From contig CAKNRV010000005.1 of assembly GCA_930991035.1 (NCBI GenBank), positions 1 to 62,899 of the forward strand: a stretch of 62,899 nucleotides of DNA, in the 5' to 3' direction. The translations under genes were made by a program, and so were the position numbers. Below, one piece after another: positions 37,278 through 45,492 of the stretch. The notes under the pieces are model-generated. The model saw nothing but the letters and a program-made list of their open reading frames with translations. It searched no databases and was not told where the DNA came from. Position 1 is the stretch's first letter. Each line of letters opens with the position of its first letter. Source of the stretch: an uncultured Clostridium sp. (GTDB lineage: Bacteria; Bacillota; Clostridia; TANB77; CAG-508).

Positions 37278-37351
37278 ACAATAAAAGAATTCCTTTTGCA
37301 ATTGCTATAAATATTATAGCTTATTTTTTATTATATGTCAAATTTTTTTCT

Positions 37352-39805
37352 TTATTCAACCTTTACCTCATCATTTTCTGCAATAATTTTAGCTTTCTTA
37401 TGTGGCACTATTTTGCCATCAAGTATTGCCTCTGCAATTTTGTCCTCTACAATGCTTTGTATCGCTCTTTTTAGAGGTCTTGCACCATAATTATTGTCTA
37501 TACCTTTTTTAGCAACTAATTCTTTTACAGATTCGTCTATTTCTATATTGTACTCCTGCTCTTTTAATCTTTTTTGTACTTGTTTTAACATTATATCTAT
37601 AATTTGTTTAATATCTGCATCTGTCAATTTGTGGAACACTATTATATCGTCAATACGATTTATAAATTCTGGTCTAAACTGTTTCTTTAATTCTGCCATT
37701 ACATCTTTTTTGATGTCTTCGTATTCCTTTTCTTGACCTTTTTCTTTATCTGTCGCACTTTGGCTAAATCCAAGTACATTTTTATCTGTAATCATTCTTG
37801 CACCAACATTTGATGTCATAATTATTACAGTGTTTTTAAAGTTTACTGTTCTACCTTGTGCATCTGTAAGTCTACCATCGTCAAGAATTTGAAGTAGCAT
37901 ATTCATAACATCTGGGTGTGCTTTTTCTATTTCGTCAAATAGTATTACAGAGTATGGTTTTCTTCTTATTCTTTCTGTTAATTGTCCTCCATCGTCATAT
38001 CCTACATATCCTGGAGGTGAGCCAATAAGTTTTGCAACTGAATGTGGTTCCATATATTCAGACATATCAACCCTTATCATTGCATCTTCGTTTCCGAAAA
38101 GTGCCTCTGCCAATGCTTTTGAAAGTTCTGTTTTACCAACACCTGTTGGTCCTAAGAATAGGAATGAACCTATTGGTCTATTTGGATCTTTTAGACCAAC
38201 TCTACCTCTTCTTATTGCTTTACTCACTGCATCAACTGCTTCGTTTTGTCCTATTACTCTTTTATGCAAGGTTTCTTCCAAATGTTTTAATTTTTCATTC
38301 TCGTCTTGAGTAATCTTGTTTACAGGAATTCCTGTCCAGCTTGCGATTACTTCTGCAATATCTTCCTCTGTCAAACTTAAAACATTCTTACTATTTTTGC
38401 TTTGCCATTTTTTCTTTTCTTTTTCTAATTTATCTTTTTGCTCATTTTCCTTATCTCTAAGTCCAGCTGCTTTTTCGAAGTCCTGAACTCTTATTGCTTC
38501 CTCTTTTTCTTTATCTAATGACGCTATTTTTTCTTCAATTTCTTTTATGCTATCTGGCATTGTATATGTTCTCATTTTTACTCTTGATGCTGCCTCGTCC
38601 ATTAGGTCTATTGCTTTATCTGGTAAAAATCTATCATTAATATATCTTATAGATAAATCTACTGCTGCTTTTATTGCCTCTTCTGTAATTTTTACATTAT
38701 GGTGAGCTTCGTATTTATCTCTTAAACCTTCTAGAATTTTTATTGTTTCTTCTTCAGTTGGCTCTCCAACAGTTACAGGGCTAAACCTTCTTTCCAATGC
38801 ACTATCTTTTTCAATATATTTTCTATATTCATTTAAAGTAGTAGCACCTACAACCTGTACTTCTCCTCTTGCTAAAAGTGGTTTTAAAATATTTGCTGCA
38901 TCTACCGCACCTTCTGCAGAACCTGCCCCAACTATTGTATGAATTTCGTCAATGAAAAGAATTACATCTCCAGCTTTTCTAACCTCTGCTAAACATTTTT
39001 TAATTCTTTCTTCAAAGTCTCCTCTATATTTTGCACCTGCTACCATACCAGATATATCAAGTGCAACTACTCTTTTATTTTTAAGCATTTCTGGCACATC
39101 GTCTGCCACTATTTTTTCGGCCAAGCCTTCTACAACTGCTGTTTTACCAACACCTGGTTCACCAATTAAACAAGGATTATTTTTAGTTCTTCTTGAAAGT
39201 ATTTGTATAACCCTATCAATTTCATTTTTCCTACCTATTACGGGGTCAAGTTTTCCTTCACTTGCCTGTTTTGTTAAGTCAGAACCAAATTGATTTAATG
39301 TAGGTGTAGAATTAAAACTTCCGGAATTTTTATTTGAGCCACCTCTTGATGCATTAAAGTCATTTTCATCTTCACTTAAAACTTTTACAATTTCATTATA
39401 CATTTTTCTTGGGTCTAAATTTAAATCTAGCATTATTCTAACAGCAACACTATCTCCTTCTTGCATAATTCCAATTAGTAAATGTTCTGTTCCAATAAAT
39501 TCAGAACCTAATTTACGAGCCTCTATAAATGCATTTTCTATAACTCTTTTGCTTCTAGGTGTAAAACCTAAAGACTCATTTGGGTTTAAAGGCTCCCCAG
39601 TTCCAATAAGCATTTCTATTTCCTGTAAAATATCTTCAGCAGTAATGTCTTGGTTTTCCAAAACCTTGCTTGCAACACCAGTACCTTCTTTGCATAGTCC
39701 ATATAGAATATGCTCAGTACCAATATATGTATGTCCAAGCTCTAAAGCAATCTCATTAGCAAGTTCAATTGCTTTTTCTGCTCTGTTTGTAAATTTATAC
39801 ATCAT
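37352..39805 (-). CDS. clpC: Clp protease ATPase subunit ClpC
   Basis: A Hsp100 unfoldase that feeds ClpP with misfolded or phosphoarginine-tagged proteins. 817 residues: N-domain repeats (about 1-145), AAA-1 with GEPGVGKTAVVEGLA (about 213), a UVR/M-domain (EKEEAIRVQDFEKAAGLRDKENEQ, about 425-450) that is the McsB/MecA docking region, and AAA-2 with GPTGVGKTELSKAL (about 545) plus the ClpP-interaction side. Two ATGs begin the frame; the second may be used. Last gene of the ctsR-mcsA-mcsB-clpC operon, 24 bp after mcsB. Confidence 0.97.
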   Translation of the reverse strand: MMYKFTNRAEKAIELANEIALELGHTYIGTEHILYGLCKEGTGVASKVLENQDITAEDILQEIEMLIGTGEPLNPNESLGFTPRSKRVIENAFIEARKLGSEFIGTEHLLIGIMQEGDSVAVRIMLDLNLDPRKMYNEIVKVLSEDENDFNASRGGSNKNSGSFNSTPTLNQFGSDLTKQASEGKLDPVIGRKNEIDRVIQILSRRTKNNPCLIGEPGVGKTAVVEGLAEKIVADDVPEMLKNKRVVALDISGMVAGAKYRGDFEERIKKCLAEVRKAGDVILFIDEIHTIVGAGSAEGAVDAANILKPLLARGEVQVVGATTLNEYRKYIEKDSALERRFSPVTVGEPTEEETIKILEGLRDKYEAHHNVKITEEAIKAAVDLSIRYINDRFLPDKAIDLMDEAASRVKMRTYTMPDSIKEIEEKIASLDKEKEEAIRVQDFEKAAGLRDKENEQKDKLEKEKKKWQSKNSKNVLSLTEEDIAEVIASWTGIPVNKITQDENEKLKHLEETLHKRVIGQNEAVDAVSKAIRRGRVGLKDPNRPIGSFLFLGPTGVGKTELSKALAEALFGNEDAMIRVDMSEYMEPHSVAKLIGSPPGYVGYDDGGQLTERIRRKPYSVILFDEIEKAHPDVMNMLLQILDDGRLTDAQGRTVNFKNTVIIMTSNVGARMITDKNVLGFSQSATDKEKGQEKEYEDIKKDVMAELKKQFRPEFINRIDDIIVFHKLTDADIKQIIDIMLKQVQKRLKEQEYNIEIDESVKELVAKKGIDNNYGARPLKRAIQSIVEDKIAEAILDGKIVPHKKAKIIAENDEVKVE

Positions 39806-39829
39806 AATTTTTCACTCTCCTAACTTTAA

Positions 39830-40855
39830 CTACTTATTTAATCCTTTTATAATTTGCTTAACTGCCTCTGCTCTTTTTATTTCTCTTTCGTATCCTTCCA
39901 TTGTTTTTCCAAAATATTTTTGTAAATTTCCTGCTTTTGTATATAATTCTAATTCTTTAACTTTGCTATCATCCAGTTCTTTAATTATTCCCAAATCTGT
40001 TCCTAGTTTTACATCTGATAACAATTTTTTACATTCTTCTGACGATAGTTTTGATGCATACGCTAGCACACCAAATGCTCTGTATACTCTATCTTCTATT
40101 TCTGTTTGATTTTTGCCTAAATAATTTCTTGCTGTTCTTTCTTGTTCTATTATTTTTTCTGTAATATTTTTTACATTTGTAGCAATTTCTTTTTCTGTTA
40201 ATCCTATTGTTTGTGTATTAGATATTTGATACAAATCCCCATCATTTTGTGTTCCTTCACCATATACTCCTTTTATGTTCATTCCCAAATTATTTACTAT
40301 TCTTAGAACTTTTGATAAATTGCCTGTCATAGTTAATGCTGGTAAATGCACTATTACAGATGCTTTCATACCAGTTCCCACATTGATTGGAGATGCAGTC
40401 AAATATCCAAATTTTTCACTAAATGAATAATCAACTAAATCACCTAACTTTTCATCAATTTCTATTATTAAATTCATTAAATTTTCAAGCTCTTGTCCAC
40501 TGCTAAATACTTGCAATTTAATATGATCTTCTTCGTTTATCATAATACAAATATTTTCATCATCATTTACTATAACTGCTTTTTTATGTTCTTTATTTAC
40601 AGCAAAGTCTGGACTAATTAAATGTTTCTCTATTAAACTTAATTTTGTTACATCATCCAAGTCCTTCAAGTCAATGTACTTTAGTCCGTAACCCAAACTA
40701 GGCATAACTTCCTTAATTTTAGTTAAAATATTATTTTGTTCTTCTACCGAACATTTACTTAGGAACTTAAAAACATTTAAGTTCCTATTTAGTCTTACTC
40801 TTGAGCTTACTACTACATCAGAATCCTTACCATTTTGTAAATACCAATTTGCCAT
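39830..40855 (-). CDS. mcsB: Protein-arginine kinase McsB
   Basis: Phosphorylates arginines on client proteins, marking them for ClpCP, and on CtsR. A guanido-kinase fold: VVSSRVRLNRNLNVFKF at the N terminus, then the catalytic region with VIVNDDENICIMINEEDHIKLQVFSSG, and TASPINVGTGMKASVIVHLPAL. 341 residues, standard length. It sits between mcsA and clpC. The mcsA-mcsB gap is about 200 bp, unusually wide for this operon. Confidence 0.95.
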   Translation of the reverse strand: MANWYLQNGKDSDVVVSSRVRLNRNLNVFKFLSKCSVEEQNNILTKIKEVMPSLGYGLKYIDLKDLDDVTKLSLIEKHLISPDFAVNKEHKKAVIVNDDENICIMINEEDHIKLQVFSSGQELENLMNLIIEIDEKLGDLVDYSFSEKFGYLTASPINVGTGMKASVIVHLPALTMTGNLSKVLRIVNNLGMNIKGVYGEGTQNDGDLYQISNTQTIGLTEKEIATNVKNITEKIIEQERTARNYLGKNQTEIEDRVYRAFGVLAYASKLSSEECKKLLSDVKLGTDLGIIKELDDSKVKELELYTKAGNLQKYFGKTMEGYEREIKRAEAVKQIIKGLNK

Positions 40856-41054
40856 TATTTTAACCTCCGATTCATTTTTATTTTACATTTTACAAATATT
40901 TTTGAAATGTTTTACTAAATTATTTTTTTATTGTTATTTTAATTATCTTTTAGCTTTGAAATTATAATTTACAATTTTTCAAATTCCAAACTTTTCCATT
41001 TATAATAAAGCTACACATTTTTTGTTTTTTACAATTTAGATTTATTTCTAAATT

Positions 41055-41696
41055 CTATTTTTTATTTTCGTTGTTTTCGTCTTCTATTTCAATTTCTTTC
41101 TTTTTGGGTTCAATATTCTTCTTTTCTTCTTTTTTACTAGATTTCGCATTTTTTGAACCTTCTAGTTCTTTTATCTTATCACGTATTTTAGCTGCTTCTT
41201 CATAATTTTCAATTTTAATCGCTTTTTGTAATTCTTTTTGTAGTTTAGAAATTTCGCTTTCTTCTTTTTTTACAGTTTTAGCCACTTTATCATTTTTGTT
41301 TTCGCCAAAATCAGCTAATACTTTTTTGTATCCTCTTCCTGTATGTTTAGTTGCACCTTGTAAATTTTTTAGAATTGGTGTTATTCTATCTTCAAATAAA
41401 TCATAGCAATTACTGCAACCAAACTCGCCACTATTTAAGAACTCGTCAAAACTCTCTCCGCATGTTTTGCATTTTGTAACTTGTGTTCCCATAAAGCTTG
41501 GTAATAGTGTATCTGAATAATCGTTAAAGAAATCTCCTAAAAAGCTAGAAAAGCTAATTGGCATACTAAAATTTAAATCTTTTAGTCCTAATTCTCTTGC
41601 ACAATTATCACAAAGATTAAGCTCCTTTTTTACTCCGTTTATAACCTGAGTATATCTAAATGTTACCTCGTTTTTTCCACAATTTTGACACATCAT
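41055..41696 (-). CDS. mcsA: McsA, zinc-binding activator of McsB
   Basis: 213 residues. Four CxxC pairs are visible: MMCQNCG, LCDNCA, CKTCG and GCSNC. They are followed by a UVR-type helical hairpin (LQKELQKAIKIENYEEAAKIRDKIKELE, about 160-187) and a lysine/glutamate-rich tail. It activates McsB and protects CtsR under non-stress conditions. Operon context between ctsR and mcsB confirms it. Confidence 0.93.
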   Translation of the reverse strand: MMCQNCGKNEVTFRYTQVINGVKKELNLCDNCARELGLKDLNFSMPISFSSFLGDFFNDYSDTLLPSFMGTQVTKCKTCGESFDEFLNSGEFGCSNCYDLFEDRITPILKNLQGATKHTGRGYKKVLADFGENKNDKVAKTVKKEESEISKLQKELQKAIKIENYEEAAKIRDKIKELEGSKNAKSSKKEEKKNIEPKKKEIEIEDENNENKK

Positions 41697-41895
41697 AATA
41701 AAACCCTCCTATCTATATAAATGAATAGATTATTTTTTGATATCTTCATTTATCCTTATTTTATGTCAATAATTTTAATTTCATTTTTATTAAACATTCT
41801 AAAAAGTGTACCTTTTTATAGGTTACACTAAGTTTATGTTCATTATATGTCTATCTTTAGTTTATTTTCTTACTTTTTATCATTTGTGAACTTAT

Positions 41896-42345
41896 TTATA
41901 AGTCTTCAACCAAGTTGATTAGCATATTTTTTAAAATTTTTGCTCTTATTTCATCTTTTATATTTTGCGGTATTGTGAGTACATTGTCACTAGTTGCAAC
42001 TTTAAGTAGTTTAGCTTCTTTTTCGGTTACAACACCATAAGATAGAAAATTGCTTATAAACACATCTACTTCTTGAGCTGTTATTTTATCTCCAATACTT
42101 GAAATTATATGCATTAAATAATTGCTTTTTGTTGTATTTATTTTTCTAATGCTTATATGACCTCCACCACCTCTTTTGCTTTCTACATAATAGCCTTGTG
42201 AAGGTTTAAATCTAGTTGATATAACATAGTTAATTTGTGATGGCACACAGTTAAAATGCTCTGCTAAATCATTTCTTTGTATTTCTGCATAGCCGTCGTC
42301 ATCTTCAAGTAATTCTTTGATAAATTCTTCTATCATGTCTGACAT
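41896..42345 (-). CDS. ctsR: Class III heat-shock repressor CtsR
   Basis: Represses clp genes by binding tandem GGTCAAA heptads; McsB inactivates it on stress. I place the start at the ATG giving MSDMIEEFIKELL, the family N terminus, with AAGGAAG upstream (a GTG two codons earlier is possible); the frame is open much farther upstream but that part crosses the leader. The winged HTH has CVPSQINYVISTRFKPSQGYYVESKRGGGGHI, with the glycine-rich wing intact. 149 residues. It has a matching operator in its own promoter. Confidence 0.95.
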   Translation of the reverse strand: MSDMIEEFIKELLEDDDGYAEIQRNDLAEHFNCVPSQINYVISTRFKPSQGYYVESKRGGGGHISIRKINTTKSNYLMHIISSIGDKITAQEVDVFISNFLSYGVVTEKEAKLLKVATSDNVLTIPQNIKDEIRAKILKNMLINLVEDL

Positions 42346-42499
42346 TCTCACTATTCTCACTTCCTTTTTGTTTATATATCGTCTTTTGTACTTTAGAACA
42401 AATTTTATTAGATTAGTATCACTTAATATATGATTCTGTTCCATATAAATTGTTTTGTTTGCTTTATTTGTTCAGTCTTTTTGTTGTTTTTGTTTTGAC

Positions 42500-42553
42500 T
42501 TTGACTTTCTTTGACCTACATATATATTATACTCGCTTTTTACAAAATGTCAA
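42500..42553 (-). promoter_or_regulatory. CtsR operator and promoter of the clpC operon
   Basis: Minus strand: TTGACA (42548-42553), 16-bp spacer, TATAAT (42526-42531), then GGTCAAAGAAAGTCAAA (42500-42516), a perfect match to the CtsR consensus of two direct heptads. A third GTCAAA follows immediately. The operator sits at the transcription start, so bound repressor would block RNA polymerase. Confidence 0.95.
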
Positions 42554-42581
42554 TAGTTTTTTGGAAAAATTCCCTTATCTG

Positions 42582-42612
42582 ATTATTCGTTATTACTGCT
42601 AAAATTTTAACC
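42582..42612 (+). repeat. Direct repeat flanking the tandem RNA units, left copy
   Basis: ATTATTCGTTATTACT followed by an AAAATTTTAA block recurs at 43012-43043 as TTTATTCGTTATTACT with AAAATCTTAA. The two copies bracket the small-RNA region, as expected after duplication or insertion of that segment. Confidence 0.55.
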
Positions 42613-42709
42613 TTTTACGTTTTTTATAGACATATAATTATATTCTAATTAAATCGGAAAATAAATAAAAAGAGTTAAATAAAAAGTTAAATGAAATTCT
42701 GAATTTGGC

Positions 42710-42739
42710 TTGACTTTCTGATATATAATAGTTTATAAT
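42710..42739 (+). promoter_or_regulatory. Strong promoter for the tandem small RNAs
   Basis: TTGACT at 42710-42715, 18-bp spacer, TATAAT at 42734-42739. A start near 42746 falls just before the first conserved block. No plus-strand protein gene follows within 3 kb. Confidence 0.7.
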
Positions 42740-42745
42740 TAAATT

Positions 42746-42819
42746 AATAAAACATTAGCGTCCGTTCTGAAAAGAACGTAATCATTAAAATCCGATAGCT
42801 CAAAAGGCTATCGTTTTTT
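42746..42819 (+). ncRNA. Putative small structured RNA, unit 1
   Basis: About 74 nt. ACATTAGCGTCC is followed by a CGTTCT-GAAA-AGAACG hairpin with a GNRA-type tetraloop, then TAATCATTAAAAT and an intrinsic terminator (CGATAGC and GCTATCG stem, T6). It shares ACATTAG-GTCC, a hairpin, and T-TCATTAA with unit 2, while the stem sequences differ but remain paired. No known RNA family recognised. Confidence 0.55.
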
Positions 42820-42854
42820 AATGCATAAAATTTTACAATTTTCATATACTATTA

Positions 42855-42936
42855 CTACATTAGTGTCCATAGCTTCTATGCTATGTTAGTCATTAATATA
42901 GGAGAAAATCTAAAACATTGATTTTCTCCATTTTAT
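42855..42936 (+). ncRNA. Putative small structured RNA, unit 2
   Basis: ACATTAGTGTCC, a CATAGC-TTCTAT-GCTATG hairpin, TTAGTCATTAATAT, then a terminator stem GGAGAAAATC and GATTTTCTCC followed by ATTTTATT. Same order as unit 1 with compensating changes in the stem. A clear promoter of its own was not found; it may be reached by read-through. Confidence 0.5.
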
Positions 42937-43011
42937 TAACTTCAACGGTAAACAACAAACATAACAATTTTTTCTTATTTTTGCTATGTTTGTTTTGTGG
43001 CTTCATTCTTT

Positions 43012-43043
43012 TTTATTCGTTATTACTAGATTAAAATCTTAAA
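43012..43043 (+). repeat. Direct repeat flanking the tandem RNA units, right copy
   Basis: Partner of 42582-42612. Confidence 0.5.
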
Positions 43044-43098
43044 GTTTCCTTAATTAAATAAAATAATAATTTCTATACTTATTTTTTTAAAATTGAAC

Positions 43099-43470
43099 TT
43101 ACACTTTTTTAATTCCTTTAATCAAATCCTCCTCAAACAAATATCTAACACCATTTGTAAACTCTTTATATTGTATTATATCTATATTTATTTTCATACT
43201 TTGGTCTAAACTTCCTTCAATTAATACCTTACTGCCACGTTGATAAAATCTAAACATCTTATCTGCAATATCGTCATATCCATAAGCCTTTACTTCATTA
43301 CCGTCTAATAGCCTAAGCTTACATTCTGCAATAGATGTATACTTTTCTTTGTGTTCCCTATACCTATCATAAATAAACCTAAAGTCAATATTAGTTATTA
43401 TTTTTCCATTATTTTTTAGACAAGCATAACTTGTATCTATAAAGGTAGTACAAAATATGGTTCTAAGAAA
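43099..43470 (-). pseudogene. Start-less ORF with an OB-fold-like pattern
   Basis: An open frame of about 123 codons from 43470 to the stop at 43099-43101, with no ATG, GTG or TTG near its beginning. It overlaps the end of the MutS-like gene in the -1 frame. The segment ECKLRLLDGNEVKAYGYDDI followed by ADKMFRFYQRGSKVLIEGSL resembles the strand pattern of single-stranded-DNA-binding OB folds. It is either the C-terminal half of the MutS-like gene after a frameshift or a truncated separate gene. Weak assignment. Confidence 0.45.
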
Positions 43471-43730
43471 TTATTCACTTTAGCATCATAATCATATATT
43501 ACATAAGCATATTTTGTTTCATTTAACTTTTCCACATATTTATCCAGTGCTATTACTGGAAATCCTACTTTACATATATTCATTTTATAACACGTACATT
43601 TTAAATCTACTTTTTTGTGCAATAAAACTGCATCTTCTCCTACCGCTACATAAAATGTACCTAATTTTACTAATACTATTTTTCCTTCTTCTTTTTTCTT
43701 TAATATTTCTAGCATTTTGCTGAAACTCAT
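43437..43730 (-). CDS. MutS-domain-I-like protein (possible DGR accessory)
   Basis: 97 residues from the ATG at 43730 (AGGTGG ribosome binding site; MSFSKMLEILKKKEEG). The stretch VLVKLGTFYVAVGEDAVLLHKK, CKVGFPVIALDKYVEKLNET and YAYVIYDYD aligns by eye with MutS domain I (the mismatch-reading domain: GDFYE.FGEDA...AGFP..ALD.Y). It lacks all the rest of MutS. Small MutS-like proteins are a described accessory class of diversity-generating retroelements in Firmicutes. It lies directly downstream of a gene with a DGR-like variable C terminus. Confidence 0.65.
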   Translation of the reverse strand: MSFSKMLEILKKKEEGKIVLVKLGTFYVAVGEDAVLLHKKVDLKCTCYKMNICKVGFPVIALDKYVEKLNETKYAYVIYDYDAKVNNFLEPYFVLPL

Positions 43731-43804
43731 TTTTACCACCTACCTATTTTATTTTGTGGCACCATTTACTTACAAATGCTAAAAAAGCTCTGAAACGCAG
43801 CAAT

Positions 43805-43850
43805 GGCGCCTTGCTCCTGTTGGTGCTTGGCGCCTTGCTCCTGTTGGTGG
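43805..43850. repeat. 24-bp tandem duplication
   Basis: GGCGCCTTGCTCCTGTTGGT occurs at 43805 and again at 43829 (period 24). The unit is GC-rich against an AT-rich background, like the nearby variable region. Too few copies for a CRISPR or minisatellite. Confidence 0.75.
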
Positions 43851-43938
43851 AAAATTTTATCCTTGCGAAAATACAAAATATATTTTGTATTTTCGTAGTC
43901 TAAAATTTTCCACTCCTCTAGCGTACTTCGTTCGCTAG
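43848..43938. repeat. Nested palindromes downstream of the DGR-like gene
   Basis: An outer pair TGGAAAATTTTA (43848-43859) and TAAAATTTTCCA (43901-43912) encloses a perfect 30-bp palindrome at 43866-43895 (CGAAAATACAAAATA and its mirror). A third hairpin, CTAGCG and CGCTAG with a 9-nt loop, follows at 43918-43938. In the phage BPP-1 DGR a hairpin downstream of the variable repeat helps target recognition; that role here is inference. A simple terminator function is the alternative. Confidence 0.7.
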
Positions 43939-44013
43939 ATTTGTTCTGATTTTTCTATTCTTTCGAGAATGATATTATGTCAACTTGTTCTGTTTTTTCT
44001 TCAGCTTACAGAT

Positions 44014-45489
44014 CTACAAATATAAAGCCAACCTGAAACCAATGTTGTCACTGGCAGTAGACGGACGGCTGCTGTAACGAGAGGAAGCCGGACTGCGAGA
44101 ACCTGAACGGTTGTAACCGCCACCACGATCAACTCGAACGTTAGTGCCGTTCGCCTCCATTGTCCATTCATATACATTTCCTCCTAAGTCATATATGTTT
44201 TTTACTGCATAATATCCAGTTTTAGTTGGCGCACTTTGATTATACCATCCTTTTCCACTTGAATCTCTTACAAACGATGTTTCGCTACAACTTTCTGTTG
44301 AATATGCTGGATCAATAAAGTTCATTACTGCATCCCACTGTATACCATATATTAATGTACTTGTTACTGTTGTATATCCATTTGCACTTGCAAATTTCTT
44401 TGATATCTCTACTGCTCCTCCTGTTTCATCATTCATACTATCACTATCACTCCAACCAACATAGTTATACACATATGCATCTTTTTTTACTACTACTGCA
44501 TCGCTTATTCCAGAAGAACTACTTCTATTTGCATTTGTTGTTCCTGCCTCATATCTTCCAACATAAAATCCATCATAGGTTTTAACACTACTTACCATAG
44601 CATCATATTCTGTTTTTTCGGTTGAATATCCGTTTGCAAAAGGTTCCGAACAATCAGATAATATTGAGGCTAAACTACCATTCTGATATCCTTCGTATCT
44701 TTGAAATTTGCTTTCGTCTTTTACTGGTATCCACACAAATTGGTTTCCATTCGAGTCTTGTATAACTACTCCATCGTCTGCATCATTTGCACTATCTTCT
44801 GCTATTTCAAATCCTCCAGGTATCCATACTGTGTCTCCACTTTCATCTTCTATTTGGGTTGTATTGTCAAATTTCTCTCCTTTTGAATTTTCTACTGTTT
44901 TTGAAGTTGTACTTACTGTTATACTATCTTCTCCCTTTATTCCTACCCCATTATACACTTCTACTTTTATTGTATATTGCGTTTCTGCTGTTAATCCTTC
45001 GAATTTATAACTTCCTGTATTATTTCTTCCTTTTTCTTCTCCATTTAAATAATAAACATATGGATTTTCACTTGCTAATCCACTTTCTGGATCGTTTGCG
45101 CTTACATTTATTTCTATACTATTTGATGTTATAGCTCCTTCTTGTATTGCTACCACTGGAGGGGTAATATCTTCTTCTGGCTCTTCTGTTCCTCCTCCAC
45201 TACTTCCTCCATTTAAATCAGCTATAAATTCATTCATATATGATACCAAATTTGCCCTTGCATTTGATTCATAGTCTGTACTATTTGCCGCCAAATCTCT
45301 TGCCTCCTCCGCCATATTTATTAAACCGTTATCTCCAAAGGCAAAATTGATTGTTATACTTGCTAATATTATTATGATAATAATTGTTATTACTAACGCG
45401 ATTAACGTTATTCCTGCATTTCTTTTTGTATTTGCTTGTGTATGTGCATTTTTGTTTACTTTGTTATTTATGATTTTATTCTTCCTCAT
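44014..45489 (-). CDS. Prepilin-like surface protein with DGR-type variable C-type-lectin fold
   Basis: 491 residues. Basic leader of 25 residues, then G-ITLIALVITIIIIIILASITINFAFGDNGL, the shared prepilin-like segment. A Gly/Glu/Pro linker (about 93-110) and an FN3-like domain (about 112-200) follow. From about 215 comes a formylglycine-enzyme/C-type-lectin fold (VWIPGGFEIA, GFYVGRYEAG, YDLGGNVYEWTME). The last 40 residues, RGGGYNRSGSRSPASSRYSS through IGFRLALYL, match the look of DGR variable regions. These have scattered Y/R/S/N/D/T/A at NNY codons set in a fixed GC-rich frame and ending in IGFR. Likely a displayed adhesin or receptor. No reverse transcriptase in the window. Confidence 0.82.
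   Translation of the reverse strand: MRKNKIINNKVNKNAHTQANTKRNAGITLIALVITIIIIIILASITINFAFGDNGLINMAEEARDLAANSTDYESNARANLVSYMNEFIADLNGGSSGGGTEEPEEDITPPVVAIQEGAITSNSIEINVSANDPESGLASENPYVYYLNGEEKGRNNTGSYKFEGLTAETQYTIKVEVYNGVGIKGEDSITVSTTSKTVENSKGEKFDNTTQIEDESGDTVWIPGGFEIAEDSANDADDGVVIQDSNGNQFVWIPVKDESKFQRYEGYQNGSLASILSDCSEPFANGYSTEKTEYDAMVSSVKTYDGFYVGRYEAGTTNANRSSSSGISDAVVVKKDAYVYNYVGWSDSDSMNDETGGAVEISKKFASANGYTTVTSTLIYGIQWDAVMNFIDPAYSTESCSETSFVRDSSGKGWYNQSAPTKTGYYAVKNIYDLGGNVYEWTMEANGTNVRVDRGGGYNRSGSRSPASSRYSSRPSTASDNIGFRLALYL
44034..44150 (-). other. Candidate DGR variable repeat (VR)
   Basis: Conspicuously GC-rich relative to the rest of the gene. Variable-looking codons nearly all end in C or T (TAC, AAC, CGT, CGC, AGT, TCT, TAC, AGC, AGC, CGT, ACT, GCC, AGT, GAC, AAC). 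This is the pattern left when AAY codons of a template repeat are adenine-mutagenised at the first two positions. The constant codons between them encode G, S, P and IGFR. A matching template repeat was not found in this window. Confidence 0.6.
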
Positions 45490-45492
45490 AAC

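Noticed and set aside
36937..37284. 115-codon plus-strand ORF
   Set aside because: It spans the promoter, start and terminator of the 22-residue peptide gene in another frame and has no ribosome binding site.
42444..43098. DGR reverse transcriptase or template repeat near the variable gene
   Set aside because: No ORF of sufficient length and no stretch resembling the variable region; the segment holds the CtsR promoter and the two small RNA units.
43805..43850. CRISPR array
   Set aside because: Only two abutting copies and no spacers.
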